A DNA stretch of 32,256 bases from Verrucomicrobiales bacterium (GCA_028033615.1 JAOFDG010000019.1:1-32256); one strand, 5' to 3'. Shown: positions 7,164 to 16,237, counted from the stretch's first letter. Notes: generated by a model not told the origin, from the letters alone. Made by a program: numbers and translations.

Positions 7164-9261
7164 AGTGACCAGATGAGCTGTTTAATTTTTTTCTCAATAT
7201 AAGACCTGTCAGGGTTAAGAGAATTAAAACGAAAAGACACATAACGAGAAAGTTTATGTAGATTGTATTAAAACTGCCTCCAAAAATATATTTGGTCTTT
7301 CCTAAAAATATATTTGGTTTTTTTTCTTCTAAGTGATTCCTGTAATCTTCAATTTCTATTTCAGCAAGAGTTACTAAATCTCTTACCTTGCTATTTAAAA
7401 ATGTTTGAGTGGCGCTTAATTCTCCGTCGTTTAGATAATCAGTTGCATTAAAGCTGTTCCTCGAGAGAGAGTTCGTTATCTGTTTAATTTGGGAAGTAAC
7501 CTCATTATGGTTTTTTGCTTTTAGTCCGAAGAGTAAAGTGTAAGCATCTTTGCATTGACTCAGTATATTTTCGTCTTTTTGAGTTAGCGTTTTCTTTTTA
7601 AGTAGCCCTGTTTTGATCGAATCAATTTCCCTTAATGTTGTTGATAGTAGGTTGCATTCATTTTGTGCAATGATTAGAGATTCATATGACCATCTTAAAG
7701 GAATAATATTACAGAATTCGGGCACTTGATGTTTTATGTGTTTATCTGAGGCCCTATCATTAAAATACAATGATGGGTTTATCTTTTTATATTCAATTAG
7801 AGCCCCAGCTAATAGTATCTGAGGTATGATGATAATTGGAATTAGCGATAGAGCCCCTTTATTTGATTTTATTGATACGGAAATGAGCAGGCCAATCGAT
7901 GAACCAACGAGATTTGTTATGACCATCCATAGCATGTAGTGCTCAGTCATATGGTGAATAAGTAATATGGAGTTACCAATCCACAGGTATATCCATGATT
8001 GAGTTACCGAAAATAATAATAAGATTAAAAATTTTGATAAAATATACTGACTTACAATGATTCCATGTCCTCGTTCTCGAGATAGCATACCCTTATCCCT
8101 AATAATTTCATTAGCGCTATTAGTTAGTCCAAGGAACATGGCAACAACTAATGAAATAAATATATAGGCTGGAATGTGAGGGGCTTCGGAAAATATATAC
8201 TCTTCTGACTCTGAGTACCTCAAAACTCCGGCAACAAGTAACGCTAGTAATGGAGAAATAACGAGCGTTGAGAAGATTGTTGATTTGTTCCTTAATTTAC
8301 TTAAAAGCGTGCGACTTATGTGAGTATAAAATTGCTTAAGATTCCGCTTTTTTTCAGTAATTAAAGATTCCTTTTTAGTGGTTCTTTCGCCATTTACTGG
8401 TGGCTCGGTAATTTGAGCATTGAAATTATTGTGCAAGTTTAATTGGATTAGTTCAATTATGAATTCGGGTGTCCCAATTTCTTGGATTCGAAGAAGGTCA
8501 TTTTGGTTAATTGGTTTTGATTGGTCTATCAAAGATTGAAGTGACTTATTGAAGAAGACTACCATCTCATCAGGGCTTCCCCAAAAAGCTAAATTGCCAT
8601 TGTTATCTAATAGTAATGCTTTATCAAAAGATCTGAATAACTTTCTACTTGGCTGGTGAATGCTTACAAAACATATTTTCCCTTCAACTCTTTCCCTGAT
8701 GGAATTTATTATGTTTTCTGAATCATATGATGACAGCCCTGTAGTAGGTTCATCAATTAATAGTACAGATGACTCATTTGTTAATTCTAAACCAACATTT
8801 AAACGTTTCCTTTCACCTCCTGATAGTAATTTTTGAAAATGGTCACCAGGAATTTTGGTACACTTGCTTTTTAACAAGAGATCTTTAATAAGTTGCTGCG
8901 TCTTTTGCTGGCGTTCTTCTTTACTTAAATTGGGGCAGCGAATTGAGGCAGAAAAGTTAAAATTTTCTTCAATGCTTAATAATGGATCGAAAGATTCTTC
9001 CTCTGGTGAATACGAAATATGGCTGCGTATTTTATTGAGGTTTTCATATAGTGACTCTTCATTGTATAAAACTTCACCAGATATAGGCCTTAATTGTCCT
9101 GCTAATATTTTTAGTAGGGTGCTTTTTCCACAACCACTGGGTCCTATAACACAGATTAATTCATTAGCTTCTACTTCGAGATTTAATTGACTGATTCCAT
9201 CTGAAGAATTGCCATAATGATGACTAACACTAGTTAATTCTAATTTATTAATCTCAATCAT
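7156..9261 (-). CDS. ABCG-type ABC transporter (ATPase and permease fused)
   Basis: A 701-residue half-transporter with the nucleotide-binding domain first and the membrane domain second, the order of eukaryotic ABCG and related bacterial ABC-2 fusion proteins. Visible motifs are Walker A GPSGCGKST (residues 40-48), signature LLSGGERKRLN (residues 145-155), Walker B SSVLLIDEPTTGL and the switch His202 in VSIHQPSR. A linker of about 100 residues precedes a membrane region with several hydrophobic helices from about residue 330. A large hydrophilic segment (about residues 500-650), rich in Lys, Thr and Asn, separates the last helix from the others and is probably extracytoplasmic, as in ABCG proteins. 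The substrate cannot be told from sequence; lipids or hydrophobic compounds are usual for the family. The gene stands alone, converging on the ParA pair. Confidence 0.9.
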   Translation of the reverse strand: MIEINKLELTSVSHHYGNSSDGISQLNLEVEANELICVIGPSGCGKSTLLKILAGQLRPISGEVLYNEESLYENLNKIRSHISYSPEEESFDPLLSIEENFNFSASIRCPNLSKEERQQKTQQLIKDLLLKSKCTKIPGDHFQKLLSGGERKRLNVGLELTNESSVLLIDEPTTGLSSYDSENIINSIRERVEGKICFVSIHQPSRKLFRSFDKALLLDNNGNLAFWGSPDEMVVFFNKSLQSLIDQSKPINQNDLLRIQEIGTPEFIIELIQLNLHNNFNAQITEPPVNGERTTKKESLITEKKRNLKQFYTHISRTLLSKLRNKSTIFSTLVISPLLALLVAGVLRYSESEEYIFSEAPHIPAYIFISLVVAMFLGLTNSANEIIRDKGMLSRERGHGIIVSQYILSKFLILLLFSVTQSWIYLWIGNSILLIHHMTEHYMLWMVITNLVGSSIGLLISVSIKSNKGALSLIPIIIIPQILLAGALIEYKKINPSLYFNDRASDKHIKHQVPEFCNIIPLRWSYESLIIAQNECNLLSTTLREIDSIKTGLLKKKTLTQKDENILSQCKDAYTLLFGLKAKNHNEVTSQIKQITNSLSRNSFNATDYLNDGELSATQTFLNSKVRDLVTLAEIEIEDYRNHLEEKKPNIFLGKTKYIFGGSFNTIYINFLVMCLFVLILLTLTGLILRKKLNSSSGHSM

Positions 9262-9296
9262 TTAGGCGTATCTAATTGATTTGAATTTCATGATAT

Positions 9297-9313
9297 TTCA
9301 TAATCATTATGAA
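9297..9313. promoter_or_regulatory. Palindrome upstream of the ABC transporter and ftsH
   Basis: TTCATAATCATTATGAA is a perfect palindrome of 8-bp arms around one central base. It lies 35 bp before the ABC transporter start and about 190 bp before ftsH, in the shared divergent region. It could be an operator for the transporter gene. No regulator gene is adjacent. Confidence 0.35.
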
Positions 9314-9397
9314 TCTGACTTTTATCAAATCTCGTTTAACTGAACAAATGTTCATGATTTTTAAACAAATTTTCATTTCAACGTCACAATCATGATA

Positions 9398-9409
9398 TAA
9401 GTTAACTTA
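9398..9409. promoter_or_regulatory. 12-bp palindrome upstream of ftsH
   Basis: TAAGTTAACTTA is a perfect 12-bp palindrome about 90 bp before the ftsH start. In AT-rich DNA such palindromes arise by chance, so a regulatory role is only a suggestion. Confidence 0.2.
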
Positions 9410-9499
9410 ATTAGTTGCTAAGCCATAATTAAAATATCTTTCATAATTTGCTAAGGCTGTTAATTAGTATAAAATTTCACTTTAAAATTTTTCATCAGA

Positions 9500-11527
9500 A
9501 TGTCTGAAAACGATCCAAGAAATCCTCAAGATAACAATTCGAATGACCCAAAAGGGAATGAATCACCCGTAAATTTTAAAGGGCTTATTTTTCTCGGGAT
9601 AGCAATGCTTCTGATTTTTGTTGCTATCAACATGAAAAGTACCAAGCAGGGAGATTTGAAAACTTGGCCTGAATTTCAAAAGCTTGTTGTTGAGGGGCAG
9701 ATTGACGGTGAAAAACCTCTTGAATTGACCAGAAAGCAGGAGAGTTCAGAAGAAGTTTTAATAGCTTATTTGAAAACTAACAGTGACGAAACTCAAAATA
9801 ATAAGTTGGAGATACCAGTTAATATAGAATTTCAGAAGGAAGAAATATCTGAATTACTCGGTGCGCACAATCTAACTTATACTCCGAAGTTTGAGAGCAA
9901 TACTATGAGTGCTGTACTGATAACTTTATTGCCAATTCTTCTTATCCTTCTCATCTTGTTTTTCTTCTTCAGGCAACAAATGAAGATGGCTGGACGAGGT
10001 GCAATGAGTTTTGGAAAGAGCAAGGCAAAGATGCTCAGTATGGATACCAAAAAAGTGACCTTCAAAGATGTTGCGGGAGTCACCGAGGCCAAAGAAGAAG
10101 TTTCGGAGCTGGTTGAATTTTTAAAAGATCCGAAAAAATTTCAACGTCTAGGGGGTCAAATACCAAAAGGTGTTTTGATGGTTGGAGCCCCTGGCACTGG
10201 TAAAACTCTATTAGCTAGAGCTATAGCCGGAGAAGCTGATGTTCCATTCTTTAGTATTAGTGGATCGGATTTTGTTGAAATGTTTGTTGGGGTTGGGGCT
10301 TCTCGAGTCAGAGATATGTTTGAGCAAGGAAAAAAGCATGCTCCTTGTTTAATTTTCATTGATGAGATTGATGCAGTGGGCAGACATAGAGGTCACGGTT
10401 TAGGAGGAGGTCACGATGAGCGTGAGCAAACGCTAAACGCTCTACTTGTAGAGATGGATGGTTTTGAAACTCAAGAGGGGGTAATTATAATTGCTGCAAC
10501 TAATAGGCCTGATGTACTTGATCCAGCACTGCTAAGACCTGGAAGATTTGACCGCGAGGTAACAGTTGGATTGCCAGATGTTAGAGGTAGGCATGCTATT
10601 TTAGAAGTGCATGCAAAGAAAGTGAAGATGGCCGATGGGGTTGATCTTGAAATCATTGCTAGGGGTACTCCAGGTTATTCGGGAGCAGAGTTAGCGAATG
10701 TTATTAATGAAGCTGCGTTAATGGCTGCAAGTAAAAATCTCAAAGCCATTACAATTAGCGAACTTGAAGAAGCGCGTGACAAAGTGCGTTGGGGTAAAGA
10801 GCGCAGAAGTTTAGCGCTCAGTGAAAAAGAGAAAGAGAATACAGCTTATCATGAGGCTGGTCATGCCATTCTTAATGAATTATTAGAGCATACCGACCCA
10901 TTGCACAAAGTGACAATTATCCCAAGAGGTCCCGCCCTAGGTGTTACAATGTTTTTGCCTGAGGAAGATAAATATACTCAGCGTAAATTTGAAATGCTTG
11001 ATCATTTGGTAGTCGCTATGGGCGGCAGAGTGGCTGAAGAAATTGTATTTGGTGATGTTACTAACGGCGCAGGTGGAGACATAAAAATGGCTACCGATGT
11101 AGCTAGGAAGATGGTTTGTCAGTGGGGTATGAGTGAAGAACTTGGCATGGTAGAGTATGGAGACCACCAAGAGCATACATTCTTGGCTAGAGACATGTCG
11201 ACGACCCGATCATATTCAGAAGACACCGCTCAAAAAATAGACAATGAAGTTAAGCGTTTAATTGATACGGCATATAATAAAGCAAGAGAAATGCTTTTAA
11301 GTCATAGAGAACAACTTGATTTAATTGCCCATGCACTACTCGAATATGAGACTTTGGATGCCTCTCATATTAAGGATTTGATGGATGATGGTGAAATGGG
11401 TAATCCTCCACCTAGTCCGACTCCACCAGATTTTGATTCTCCAAAAAAGTCTAGTTCTAATAATACTGAGAAGCAATCTGCAGATGATGATATAAACCCA
11501 GGAGATTTAGCACCCGTAGGTGCCTAG
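9500..11527 (+). CDS. ftsH: ATP-dependent zinc metalloprotease FtsH
   Basis: FtsH is a hexameric, membrane-anchored AAA+ protease that degrades misfolded membrane proteins and regulatory proteins. The order is: a hydrophilic N-terminus, transmembrane helix 1 (about residues 27-45), a periplasmic domain, transmembrane helix 2 (about 137-157), the AAA+ domain with Walker A GAPGTGKT (Lys235), Walker B LIFIDEID and the second region of homology [19 protein letters not shown], and then the protease domain with zinc motif HEAGH (His451). The C-terminus is a Pro/Ser/Asp-rich tail. The length of 675 residues is normal. ATG at 9500 is the only sensible start; no Shine-Dalgarno is visible. The stop codon overlaps the stop of the convergent acyltransferase gene by three shared bases. 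Confidence 0.98.
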   Translation: MSENDPRNPQDNNSNDPKGNESPVNFKGLIFLGIAMLLIFVAINMKSTKQGDLKTWPEFQKLVVEGQIDGEKPLELTRKQESSEEVLIAYLKTNSDETQNNKLEIPVNIEFQKEEISELLGAHNLTYTPKFESNTMSAVLITLLPILLILLILFFFFRQQMKMAGRGAMSFGKSKAKMLSMDTKKVTFKDVAGVTEAKEEVSELVEFLKDPKKFQRLGGQIPKGVLMVGAPGTGKTLLARAIAGEADVPFFSISGSDFVEMFVGVGASRVRDMFEQGKKHAPCLIFIDEIDAVGRHRGHGLGGGHDEREQTLNALLVEMDGFETQEGVIIIAATNRPDVLDPALLRPGRFDREVTVGLPDVRGRHAILEVHAKKVKMADGVDLEIIARGTPGYSGAELANVINEAALMAASKNLKAITISELEEARDKVRWGKERRSLALSEKEKENTAYHEAGHAILNELLEHTDPLHKVTIIPRGPALGVTMFLPEEDKYTQRKFEMLDHLVVAMGGRVAEEIVFGDVTNGAGGDIKMATDVARKMVCQWGMSEELGMVEYGDHQEHTFLARDMSTTRSYSEDTAQKIDNEVKRLIDTAYNKAREMLLSHREQLDLIAHALLEYETLDASHIKDLMDDGEMGNPPPSPTPPDFDSPKKSSSNNTEKQSADDDINPGDLAPVGA

Positions 11528-12495
11528 GAGTTTTCTCGTAACCAAAGTTCAAATTTTTCTGAACTTTTTGCATAAAAAGGATAATTTTTATTATCTTCTT
11601 TTTGTGGCAAATACCTCCAATGTCTATACATCCATAGCCATGGTTCAGGGAATTGACTCATGAATGGTTTAAAAACATCCCAGCACTTTTGTGCTATTTG
11701 TTTTTCTGTAGAAGTCGATGAAAGTTCAATTGGTTTTAATATTTTCATCAAATAAGAACCATCTGAGCAGGGTAAAGATATTGCTGGTATTATTGGTAAG
11801 CCAGTTTTTTGATGTAAGAACACGTGGAGTCGAGTAATTGATGTGATTTTTGAGAAGCATTCAATTGGAATTGCGTCTCTGCTCGGTTTTACATTTAAGT
11901 CCGTCAGTAGCGCTGCATTACCACCTCTCTTTAATGTTTTAAGTAATTTAATAACTGCCTTTTTAGATGAAATAATTTCATTGCCACTATGTTCTCTTGC
12001 GGTTTTAAAAATATTAGTTAGTAATGGATTTCTAAAATCTTGAGCGATAACAGTTAGAGGGGTTCCGCGAAAACCCATTGCAAGACTCAACCATTCAAAA
12101 TTTCCATAATGAGGAGTGATCCAGATTGCTCCTTTTTTAGCGGCTCTTTCGTGAGCATCCTCATCTTCAAATTCAAATTGTATAAAATCTGAATAATTAT
12201 TTTTGTTTATATTTCTTCCCCAAAATAAGTCAATGCTGCTCCTAGAAAAGAATTCATAACTCCTCATTATTATTTGCTGTTTTTTACAACGAGTGATTTC
12301 ATTTGAACCTATTGCACATTTAGCATTTGCCATACCAGTAAGCCTTCCTCTATTATCAAAGATAAAAGCTAGTCTCCCGATTAGTTTTGATAATTCAACT
12401 ATTAATGTCCTGGGAATTATTGGAGCTACGCACTTAATGCATTTAATAAGAAACCACTCAATGCGGTGGCGGACTTGCTTAAGATTTTTTTTCAT
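11524..12495 (-). CDS. LpxL/HtrB-family lipid A (lysophospholipid) acyltransferase
   Basis: Members transfer a secondary acyl chain from acyl-ACP to a lipid A precursor at the inner membrane. The protein of about 323 residues has the family's catalytic HX4E motif in [10 protein letters not shown] (about residues 129-134), the downstream block AALLTDLNV resembling the family's conserved D-Q/D-N region, and the C-terminal [13 protein letters not shown], which matches the typical ...W.HRRW ending. A hydrophobic N-terminal segment suits membrane association. ATG at 12495 is chosen; an in-frame TTG two codons upstream is the alternative. It diverges from the M42 peptidase gene, whose start is only 32 bp away, and ends on top of the ftsH stop. 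The exact acceptor cannot be assigned. Its presence supports an outer membrane with lipid A-like lipids. Confidence 0.88.
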   Translation of the reverse strand: MKKNLKQVRHRIEWFLIKCIKCVAPIIPRTLIVELSKLIGRLAFIFDNRGRLTGMANAKCAIGSNEITRCKKQQIIMRSYEFFSRSSIDLFWGRNINKNNYSDFIQFEFEDEDAHERAAKKGAIWITPHYGNFEWLSLAMGFRGTPLTVIAQDFRNPLLTNIFKTAREHSGNEIISSKKAVIKLLKTLKRGGNAALLTDLNVKPSRDAIPIECFSKITSITRLHVFLHQKTGLPIIPAISLPCSDGSYLMKILKPIELSSTSTEKQIAQKCWDVFKPFMSQFPEPWLWMYRHWRYLPQKEDNKNYPFYAKSSEKFELWLRENS

Positions 12496-12527
12496 GCTCA
12501 AAGTAAAACAAAAAATACTTCAATATC

Positions 12528-13553
12528 GTGAATAGGGAAAATCTTATTAATATTTTAGATTCTATTCTAAAATCACCTACGGCACCATTTCATGAGTACT
12601 TTGTCCGAGAATCAATAATAAAACTGTTGTCTGGGTGCGGTAATGTCAGAATTAAAGATGATGCTTTTGGTAATTTAATTGTTAATCTAGGTCCTGAAAA
12701 TAAAAGTCCCTGTTGGATATTTGGTGCTCACATGGATCACCCTGGTTATGTTAAGCCTCAAGAATTAAAAGGAATTGAAGATTATAGAATAAGGGGTGAC
12801 TTCAGTTTTTTGGGTGGTGTTCCTGAAAATTATCTTAATGGCAATTTCCCAATTAAGGAATTTGGATCTTTTGCAATGTGGGATTTAGCTGCTTTAAAAA
12901 TAGAAGGGGATTTTATTAGATCAAGAGCTTGTGATGATCTGATTGGTTGCGTGGCAATAGTGGCATTGATAAAATTATTATCATCAAGAAATAGCTCTCA
13001 TTCGTTTGGAGCTGTTTTCACGAGAGCGGAAGAAGTGGGTTTTGTAGGAGCTAATGAGTTAGCGAAAAGCTGGCCATTCTCTCAGAATTCATGTTTTGTT
13101 TCTATAGAGACGAGTATTCCAACAGGAAGTTCAGGTTTGGGTAAGGGGCCAATATGTAGAGTAGGAGACAGGTTGACAATTTTTGATCACATTGCAACTG
13201 AATCGATTTTACATGCAGCAAGAGAGAATAACTTAGAAGTGCAACGTGAATTATTGGATAGGGGTGCATGTGAAGCTTCAGCGTTATCCGTGCACGGTAT
13301 TCCTGTTAGTGGTATTTCTTTGCCTTTAGGCAACTATCATAATTGCGGCAAGGATAACACTATAGAAGAGGAATTCGTAAGCTTTAGCGATTTGGAGGTT
13401 TTGATTAAATTAATGGAAAGTATCCTTGAGTCATTTCCAACTGGCCCCAAAATGGAATTTGTAAAAGATCGATCTAAATTTGAGAAAGTTAATGATAAAT
13501 ACAGACTACTAATTGATCAAACTTCTGATAACTTTAAAAAGAAAAGCAATTGA
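12528..13553 (+). CDS. M42-family metallo-aminopeptidase
   Basis: This is a cytosolic, two-metal (zinc or cobalt) exopeptidase of the M42 family, related to glutamyl aminopeptidase and the proteins once called endoglucanase M. The 341-residue protein shows the family's metal-ligand pattern: His68 and Asp70 in GAHMDHPG, an Asp in ACDDLIG, the catalytic Glu pair in TRAEEVGFVG, an acidic ligand in VSIETS and the final His in LPLGNYHN. The start is GTG at 12528, immediately before MNRENL. The next upstream gene is divergent and only 32 bp away, so the two share a very compact promoter region. The region after it (144 bp) shows no convincing terminator. The natural substrate is unknown. Confidence 0.88.
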   Translation: MNRENLINILDSILKSPTAPFHEYFVRESIIKLLSGCGNVRIKDDAFGNLIVNLGPENKSPCWIFGAHMDHPGYVKPQELKGIEDYRIRGDFSFLGGVPENYLNGNFPIKEFGSFAMWDLAALKIEGDFIRSRACDDLIGCVAIVALIKLLSSRNSSHSFGAVFTRAEEVGFVGANELAKSWPFSQNSCFVSIETSIPTGSSGLGKGPICRVGDRLTIFDHIATESILHAARENNLEVQRELLDRGACEASALSVHGIPVSGISLPLGNYHNCGKDNTIEEEFVSFSDLEVLIKLMESILESFPTGPKMEFVKDRSKFEKVNDKYRLLIDQTSDNFKKKSN

Positions 13554-13697
13554 TTTTATAAAGTGCTGTTTAAAACATAAACAAACAGTTATTCTTTAGT
13601 ATTTTCCAACTATTAGGAAATGTTTAATATATATTATCAATTCTATTTACTAAATCTTTAGTCTACCTACGTTATGGTGAACTTAGATCTATTTTGA

Positions 13698-14363
13698 ATG
13701 AGCAAAATTGAATTAGTAAAATTTATTGCAATGGTTCTTGGAGTCTTCTTTTCTGTAGGCTGTAACTCCTTTGAAGTTGGCGAATTTGATTCTCCTGCAT
13801 ATAGACCTTCTGATCCTACTAATGTTACAGTAAAAGTTTCACTTAACAATTCATCAATTTATGTCATGGAAGGAGAAAAACCTTTGCTGGTTACAGCTAC
13901 ATGTATTGGTGAAAATAATAGCCCTACACCTTTAGGGGAATTTCGTGCTTTTAACAGATTGCCTAGAAAGAGGTCTAACACATATGGCTTTCATATGAAT
14001 GGGGCTGAAATTACACCAGGTCGAAGAGATGAAACTCCAAAAGGTTATAAGTATATTGGTTACCCAATGCCTTATTGGGTAGAGTTTAAATCTGGATATG
14101 GCTTTCATGCTGGATATGTTCATCCTGTACCGAGAACACATGGATGTTTAAGAATACATAATAATGTTGCGCCCAAATTCTTTGAGTTGGTACGAGCTGG
14201 AACCCCAATTTTTATTGCTAATTCTTTACCAGAGGATACAGGTATAGGTAAAAATCTTAGAAGACCTCAAGACTATAAGGATCCTGATCCGGCTCGATCT
14301 TATCTAGTTTCAGACAGCTTCTTTGATGATTTAGATAAGAATGACAATTTGTTTGAAAAGTAA
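13698..14363 (+). CDS. Lipoprotein L,D-transpeptidase (YkuD family)
   Basis: The family cross-links peptidoglycan stem peptides (3-3 links) or attaches proteins to them. The N-terminus is a lipoprotein signal peptide with a lipobox-like end FSVGC, so Cys22 would be lipidated and the protein anchored in the periplasm. The YkuD domain spans about residues 50-175 and ends with the catalytic motif THGCLRI (His148, Cys150), preceded by a conserved His in GFHAGYVHP. The length of 221 residues is short but complete for a single-domain enzyme. ATG at 13698 has no Shine-Dalgarno. ispH starts eight bases after its stop, so the two are probably one transcript, linking cell-wall and isoprenoid (lipid carrier) synthesis only by position. 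Confidence 0.9.
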   Translation: MSKIELVKFIAMVLGVFFSVGCNSFEVGEFDSPAYRPSDPTNVTVKVSLNNSSIYVMEGEKPLLVTATCIGENNSPTPLGEFRAFNRLPRKRSNTYGFHMNGAEITPGRRDETPKGYKYIGYPMPYWVEFKSGYGFHAGYVHPVPRTHGCLRIHNNVAPKFFELVRAGTPIFIANSLPEDTGIGKNLRRPQDYKDPDPARSYLVSDSFFDDLDKNDNLFEK

Positions 14364-14371
14364 TCATTGTA

Positions 14372-15622
14372 ATGCAAGCTGCTGACCGCTCCAAATCAAC
14401 AACAAGAAAAAGGTCTCGGCGTGTCAATGTAAGGACACCGGAGGTAATGTCTGATGTTCAGAATGAGGTCGAAGCTCATTACAGGAGTCGGATAGTCGAA
14501 AAATTTAGAGAGTCTGATAACGTTTACTCAATTGGTAATACAACTATCGTTCTGGCTAAACAATTTGGGTTTTGTTATGGAGTGGAACGTGCAATAGATT
14601 TAGCTTATGCCACCAGAAGAGTTTTTCCTGAAAGAAAAATATTTCTGATTGGGGAGATCATTCATAATCCGGAAGTTAATAGACAACTACAGGAAATGGG
14701 AATCAAAGAAATTGATAGCCATCCTTCTCAAGCATGCCTAAATGAATTAGGGGCTGATGATATTGTGATTGTACCAGCATTTGGTGCGGAAATTTCATTA
14801 ATGGACCAAATCGATAAAAGGGGTTGTCAAATAGTTGATACGACTTGTGGCGATGTTATGAGAGTTTGGAAAAGAGTAAGAAATTATTCAAAGCAAGGTT
14901 TCACCTCGTTAATACATGGAAAAGCTGACCATGAAGAAACGCGGGCTACAGCGAGTAGGGCATATGATGATTTTGGGGGCCATTACATTGTAATACTCAC
15001 TATTGAAGACTGCGAGTACGTTTGTGATTTTATTAAGAATGGCGGTGACAAGGAAGAGTTCATAGAAAAATTTGAAGGGGCTTTTTCTCCTGGTTTTGAT
15101 CCACTTATACATCTTTCCAAAATAGGTGTTGCTAACCAAACAACGATGCTGAAAGGAGAGACAGAAAAGATACAAAGAATGTTGTATGAAGCGGTTAAGA
15201 TTAAATATGGGGAAAAAGCAGACGAGTGTTTCCAATTTTTTGATACCATTTGTGGTGCTACACAAGAACGGCAAGATGCTCTTTTTGAAATGCTAAAACA
15301 AAAAATGGATATGCTCTTAGTAGTAGGAGGTTATAACAGTTCTAATACCGCTCACTTAGTAGAAATAGGGCAAGAAGAGCTACCTTCGTTTTTCATAAGA
15401 GATGCAGATTGTTTAGAATCATTCGAGCAAATTGTGCATTTTGATTTGGAAGAAAAAAAAGAAAAAATGAGCTACTCAGGTAATTTTTTTGATAAATCTG
15501 TATCAATAACTATTGGAATTACTGCCGGAGCATCATGCCCAAATAACCTTATTGAACAAACAATCTTAAGAGTTTTTGAACTTAGGGGCAATGATTTAGA
15601 GGCATTGAAATGCGAAAATTGA
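14372..15622 (+). CDS. ispH: 4-hydroxy-3-methylbut-2-enyl diphosphate reductase IspH, long form
   Basis: IspH is the last enzyme of the MEP pathway, reducing HMBPP to IPP and DMAPP with an iron-sulfur cluster. The three cluster cysteines are visible: Cys68 in FGFCYGVERA, Cys159 in DTTCGDVM and Cys294 in DTICGATQERQ. The acid/substrate motif GKADHEET and the GGYNSSNTAHL block are present. At 416 residues it is about 100 longer than the E. coli enzyme, with an N-terminal extension and extra internal segments, like the cyanobacterial and plant-plastid forms. It follows the L,D-transpeptidase gene by eight bases. ATG at 14372 is chosen; a later start would still leave the whole catalytic domain. 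Confidence 0.95.
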   Translation: MQAADRSKSTTRKRSRRVNVRTPEVMSDVQNEVEAHYRSRIVEKFRESDNVYSIGNTTIVLAKQFGFCYGVERAIDLAYATRRVFPERKIFLIGEIIHNPEVNRQLQEMGIKEIDSHPSQACLNELGADDIVIVPAFGAEISLMDQIDKRGCQIVDTTCGDVMRVWKRVRNYSKQGFTSLIHGKADHEETRATASRAYDDFGGHYIVILTIEDCEYVCDFIKNGGDKEEFIEKFEGAFSPGFDPLIHLSKIGVANQTTMLKGETEKIQRMLYEAVKIKYGEKADECFQFFDTICGATQERQDALFEMLKQKMDMLLVVGGYNSSNTAHLVEIGQEELPSFFIRDADCLESFEQIVHFDLEEKKEKMSYSGNFFDKSVSITIGITAGASCPNNLIEQTILRVFELRGNDLEALKCEN

Positions 15623-15682
15623 ATACGCTTTCATAAAAAATTATAATCTATCAAAATAGTAATAAATCTTGAAAAGTATTAT

Positions 15683-15702
15683 TATACTGTAATTACAGTA
15701 TA
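15683..15702. promoter_or_regulatory. Perfect 20-bp palindrome, possible operator
   Basis: TATACTGTAATTACAGTATA reads the same on both strands with no mismatch and no spacer. It starts 61 bp after the ispH stop and is not followed by a T-run, so it is not a typical terminator. The symmetry suits a dimeric DNA-binding protein. Confidence 0.45.
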
Positions 15703-15744
15703 TATTTAAGATTTTTATAAAAGTTCCAAATTCTAAATCAACGT

Positions 15745-15769
15745 AAACTGTATAACACAAACAGTTTTT
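15745..15769 (+). terminator. Possible weak terminator of ispH
   Basis: AAACTGT at 15745-15751 and ACAGTTT at 15761-15767 can form a 7-bp AT-rich stem with a nine-base loop followed by a few T residues. It could end the ispH transcript, but the stem is weak. It shares the ACTGT/ACAGT half-sequence with the palindrome at 15683-15702, so it may instead be a second protein-binding site. Confidence 0.3.
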
Positions 15770-15951
15770 AAAAATTTAAATAAGAAAAAATCAAAGCACT
15801 TATCTAACACAACAATAAAAAATATAATAATGTTTAAATTAGGAATACATACTATGAAAATATCTTAATAAAAAACATTTGCATCATATTCATAAAACAT
15901 CATCTTTATACTGGCTCGTTAACAAGCCCTTAACAAAAAATAAAAACTGCC

Positions 15952-16113
15952 ATGGCAAAAAAGAAAGCTGCACGCAAAAAAGCTGCACCAAAAAAACCAG
16001 CAAGAAAGCCCGCTAAGAAGGCTGCTAAGAAGCCCGCTAAGAAGGCTGCTAAGAAGCCCGCTAAGAAGGCTGCTAAGAAGCCCGCTAAGAAGGCTGCTAA
16101 GAGGCGCAAGTAG
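15952..16113 (+). CDS. Histone H1-like Lys/Ala/Pro-rich protein
   Basis: A 53-residue, extremely basic protein made almost only of Lys, Ala, Pro and Arg. It opens MAKKKAARKKAAPKKPARKP, and residues 19-50 are four exact copies of KPAKKAAK before a final RRK. Such sequences resemble the C-terminal tail of eukaryotic histone H1, chlamydial Hc1/Hc2 and similar small proteins common in Verrucomicrobiota. They bind DNA non-specifically and compact the nucleoid, so this role is inferred. The gene has its own strong downstream terminator and an AT-rich upstream region. No Shine-Dalgarno precedes the ATG. It was identified by reading the sequence because it is short; the composition is so biased that coding is hardly in doubt. 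Confidence 0.85.
   Translation: MAKKKAARKKAAPKKPARKPAKKAAKKPAKKAAKKPAKKAAKKPAKKAAKRRK
16006..16101 (+). repeat. Four tandem identical 24-bp repeats inside the H1-like gene
   Basis: The unit AAGCCCGCTAAGAAGGCTGC plus TAAG occurs four times without any base difference (16006-16029, 16030-16053, 16054-16077, 16078-16101). Each unit encodes KPAKKAAK and keeps the reading frame, so copy-number changes would lengthen or shorten the protein by eight residues. Confidence 0.95.
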
Positions 16114-16201
16114 TATTAACTACTTTGAGCGTACTTTAGTAACCTCACGCTAGCGCTCGCAGGAGAATGTAATTTTTCTGAGTTTCAGCAGAGGGAATCA
16201 C

Positions 16202-16233
16202 AAAAGCTCTGGTATTTATACCAGAGCTTTTTT
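16202..16233 (+). terminator. Strong intrinsic terminator after the H1-like gene
   Basis: A perfect 10-bp stem (AGCTCTGGTA at 16205-16214, TACCAGAGCT at 16219-16228) with a TTTA loop, extended by three flanking A:T pairs and followed by a run of six T. This is a textbook factor-independent terminator, 89 bp after the stop codon. Confidence 0.92.
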
Positions 16234-16237
16234 GTTG

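Larger units (their letters stand above)
15623..15951. other. AT-rich spacer between ispH and the H1-like gene
   Basis: No gene is visible in these 329 bases. The stretch is extremely AT-rich. It holds a perfect 20-bp palindrome (15683-15702), a second inverted repeat with the same ACTGT half-sequence (15745-15767), and a possible -10 element TATACT at 15907-15912 that would start transcription about 30 bases before the H1-like gene. No matching -35 at good spacing is visible. Confidence 0.6.

Noticed and set aside
13554-13697. Hairpin CTGTTT/AAACAG after the M42 gene as terminator
   Set aside because: The stem is only 6 bp, AT-rich, and no T-run follows.
15952-16113. CRISPR or satellite reading of the 24-bp repeats
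   Set aside because: The units are contiguous with no spacers, stay in frame, and sit in an ORF of typical H1-like composition.
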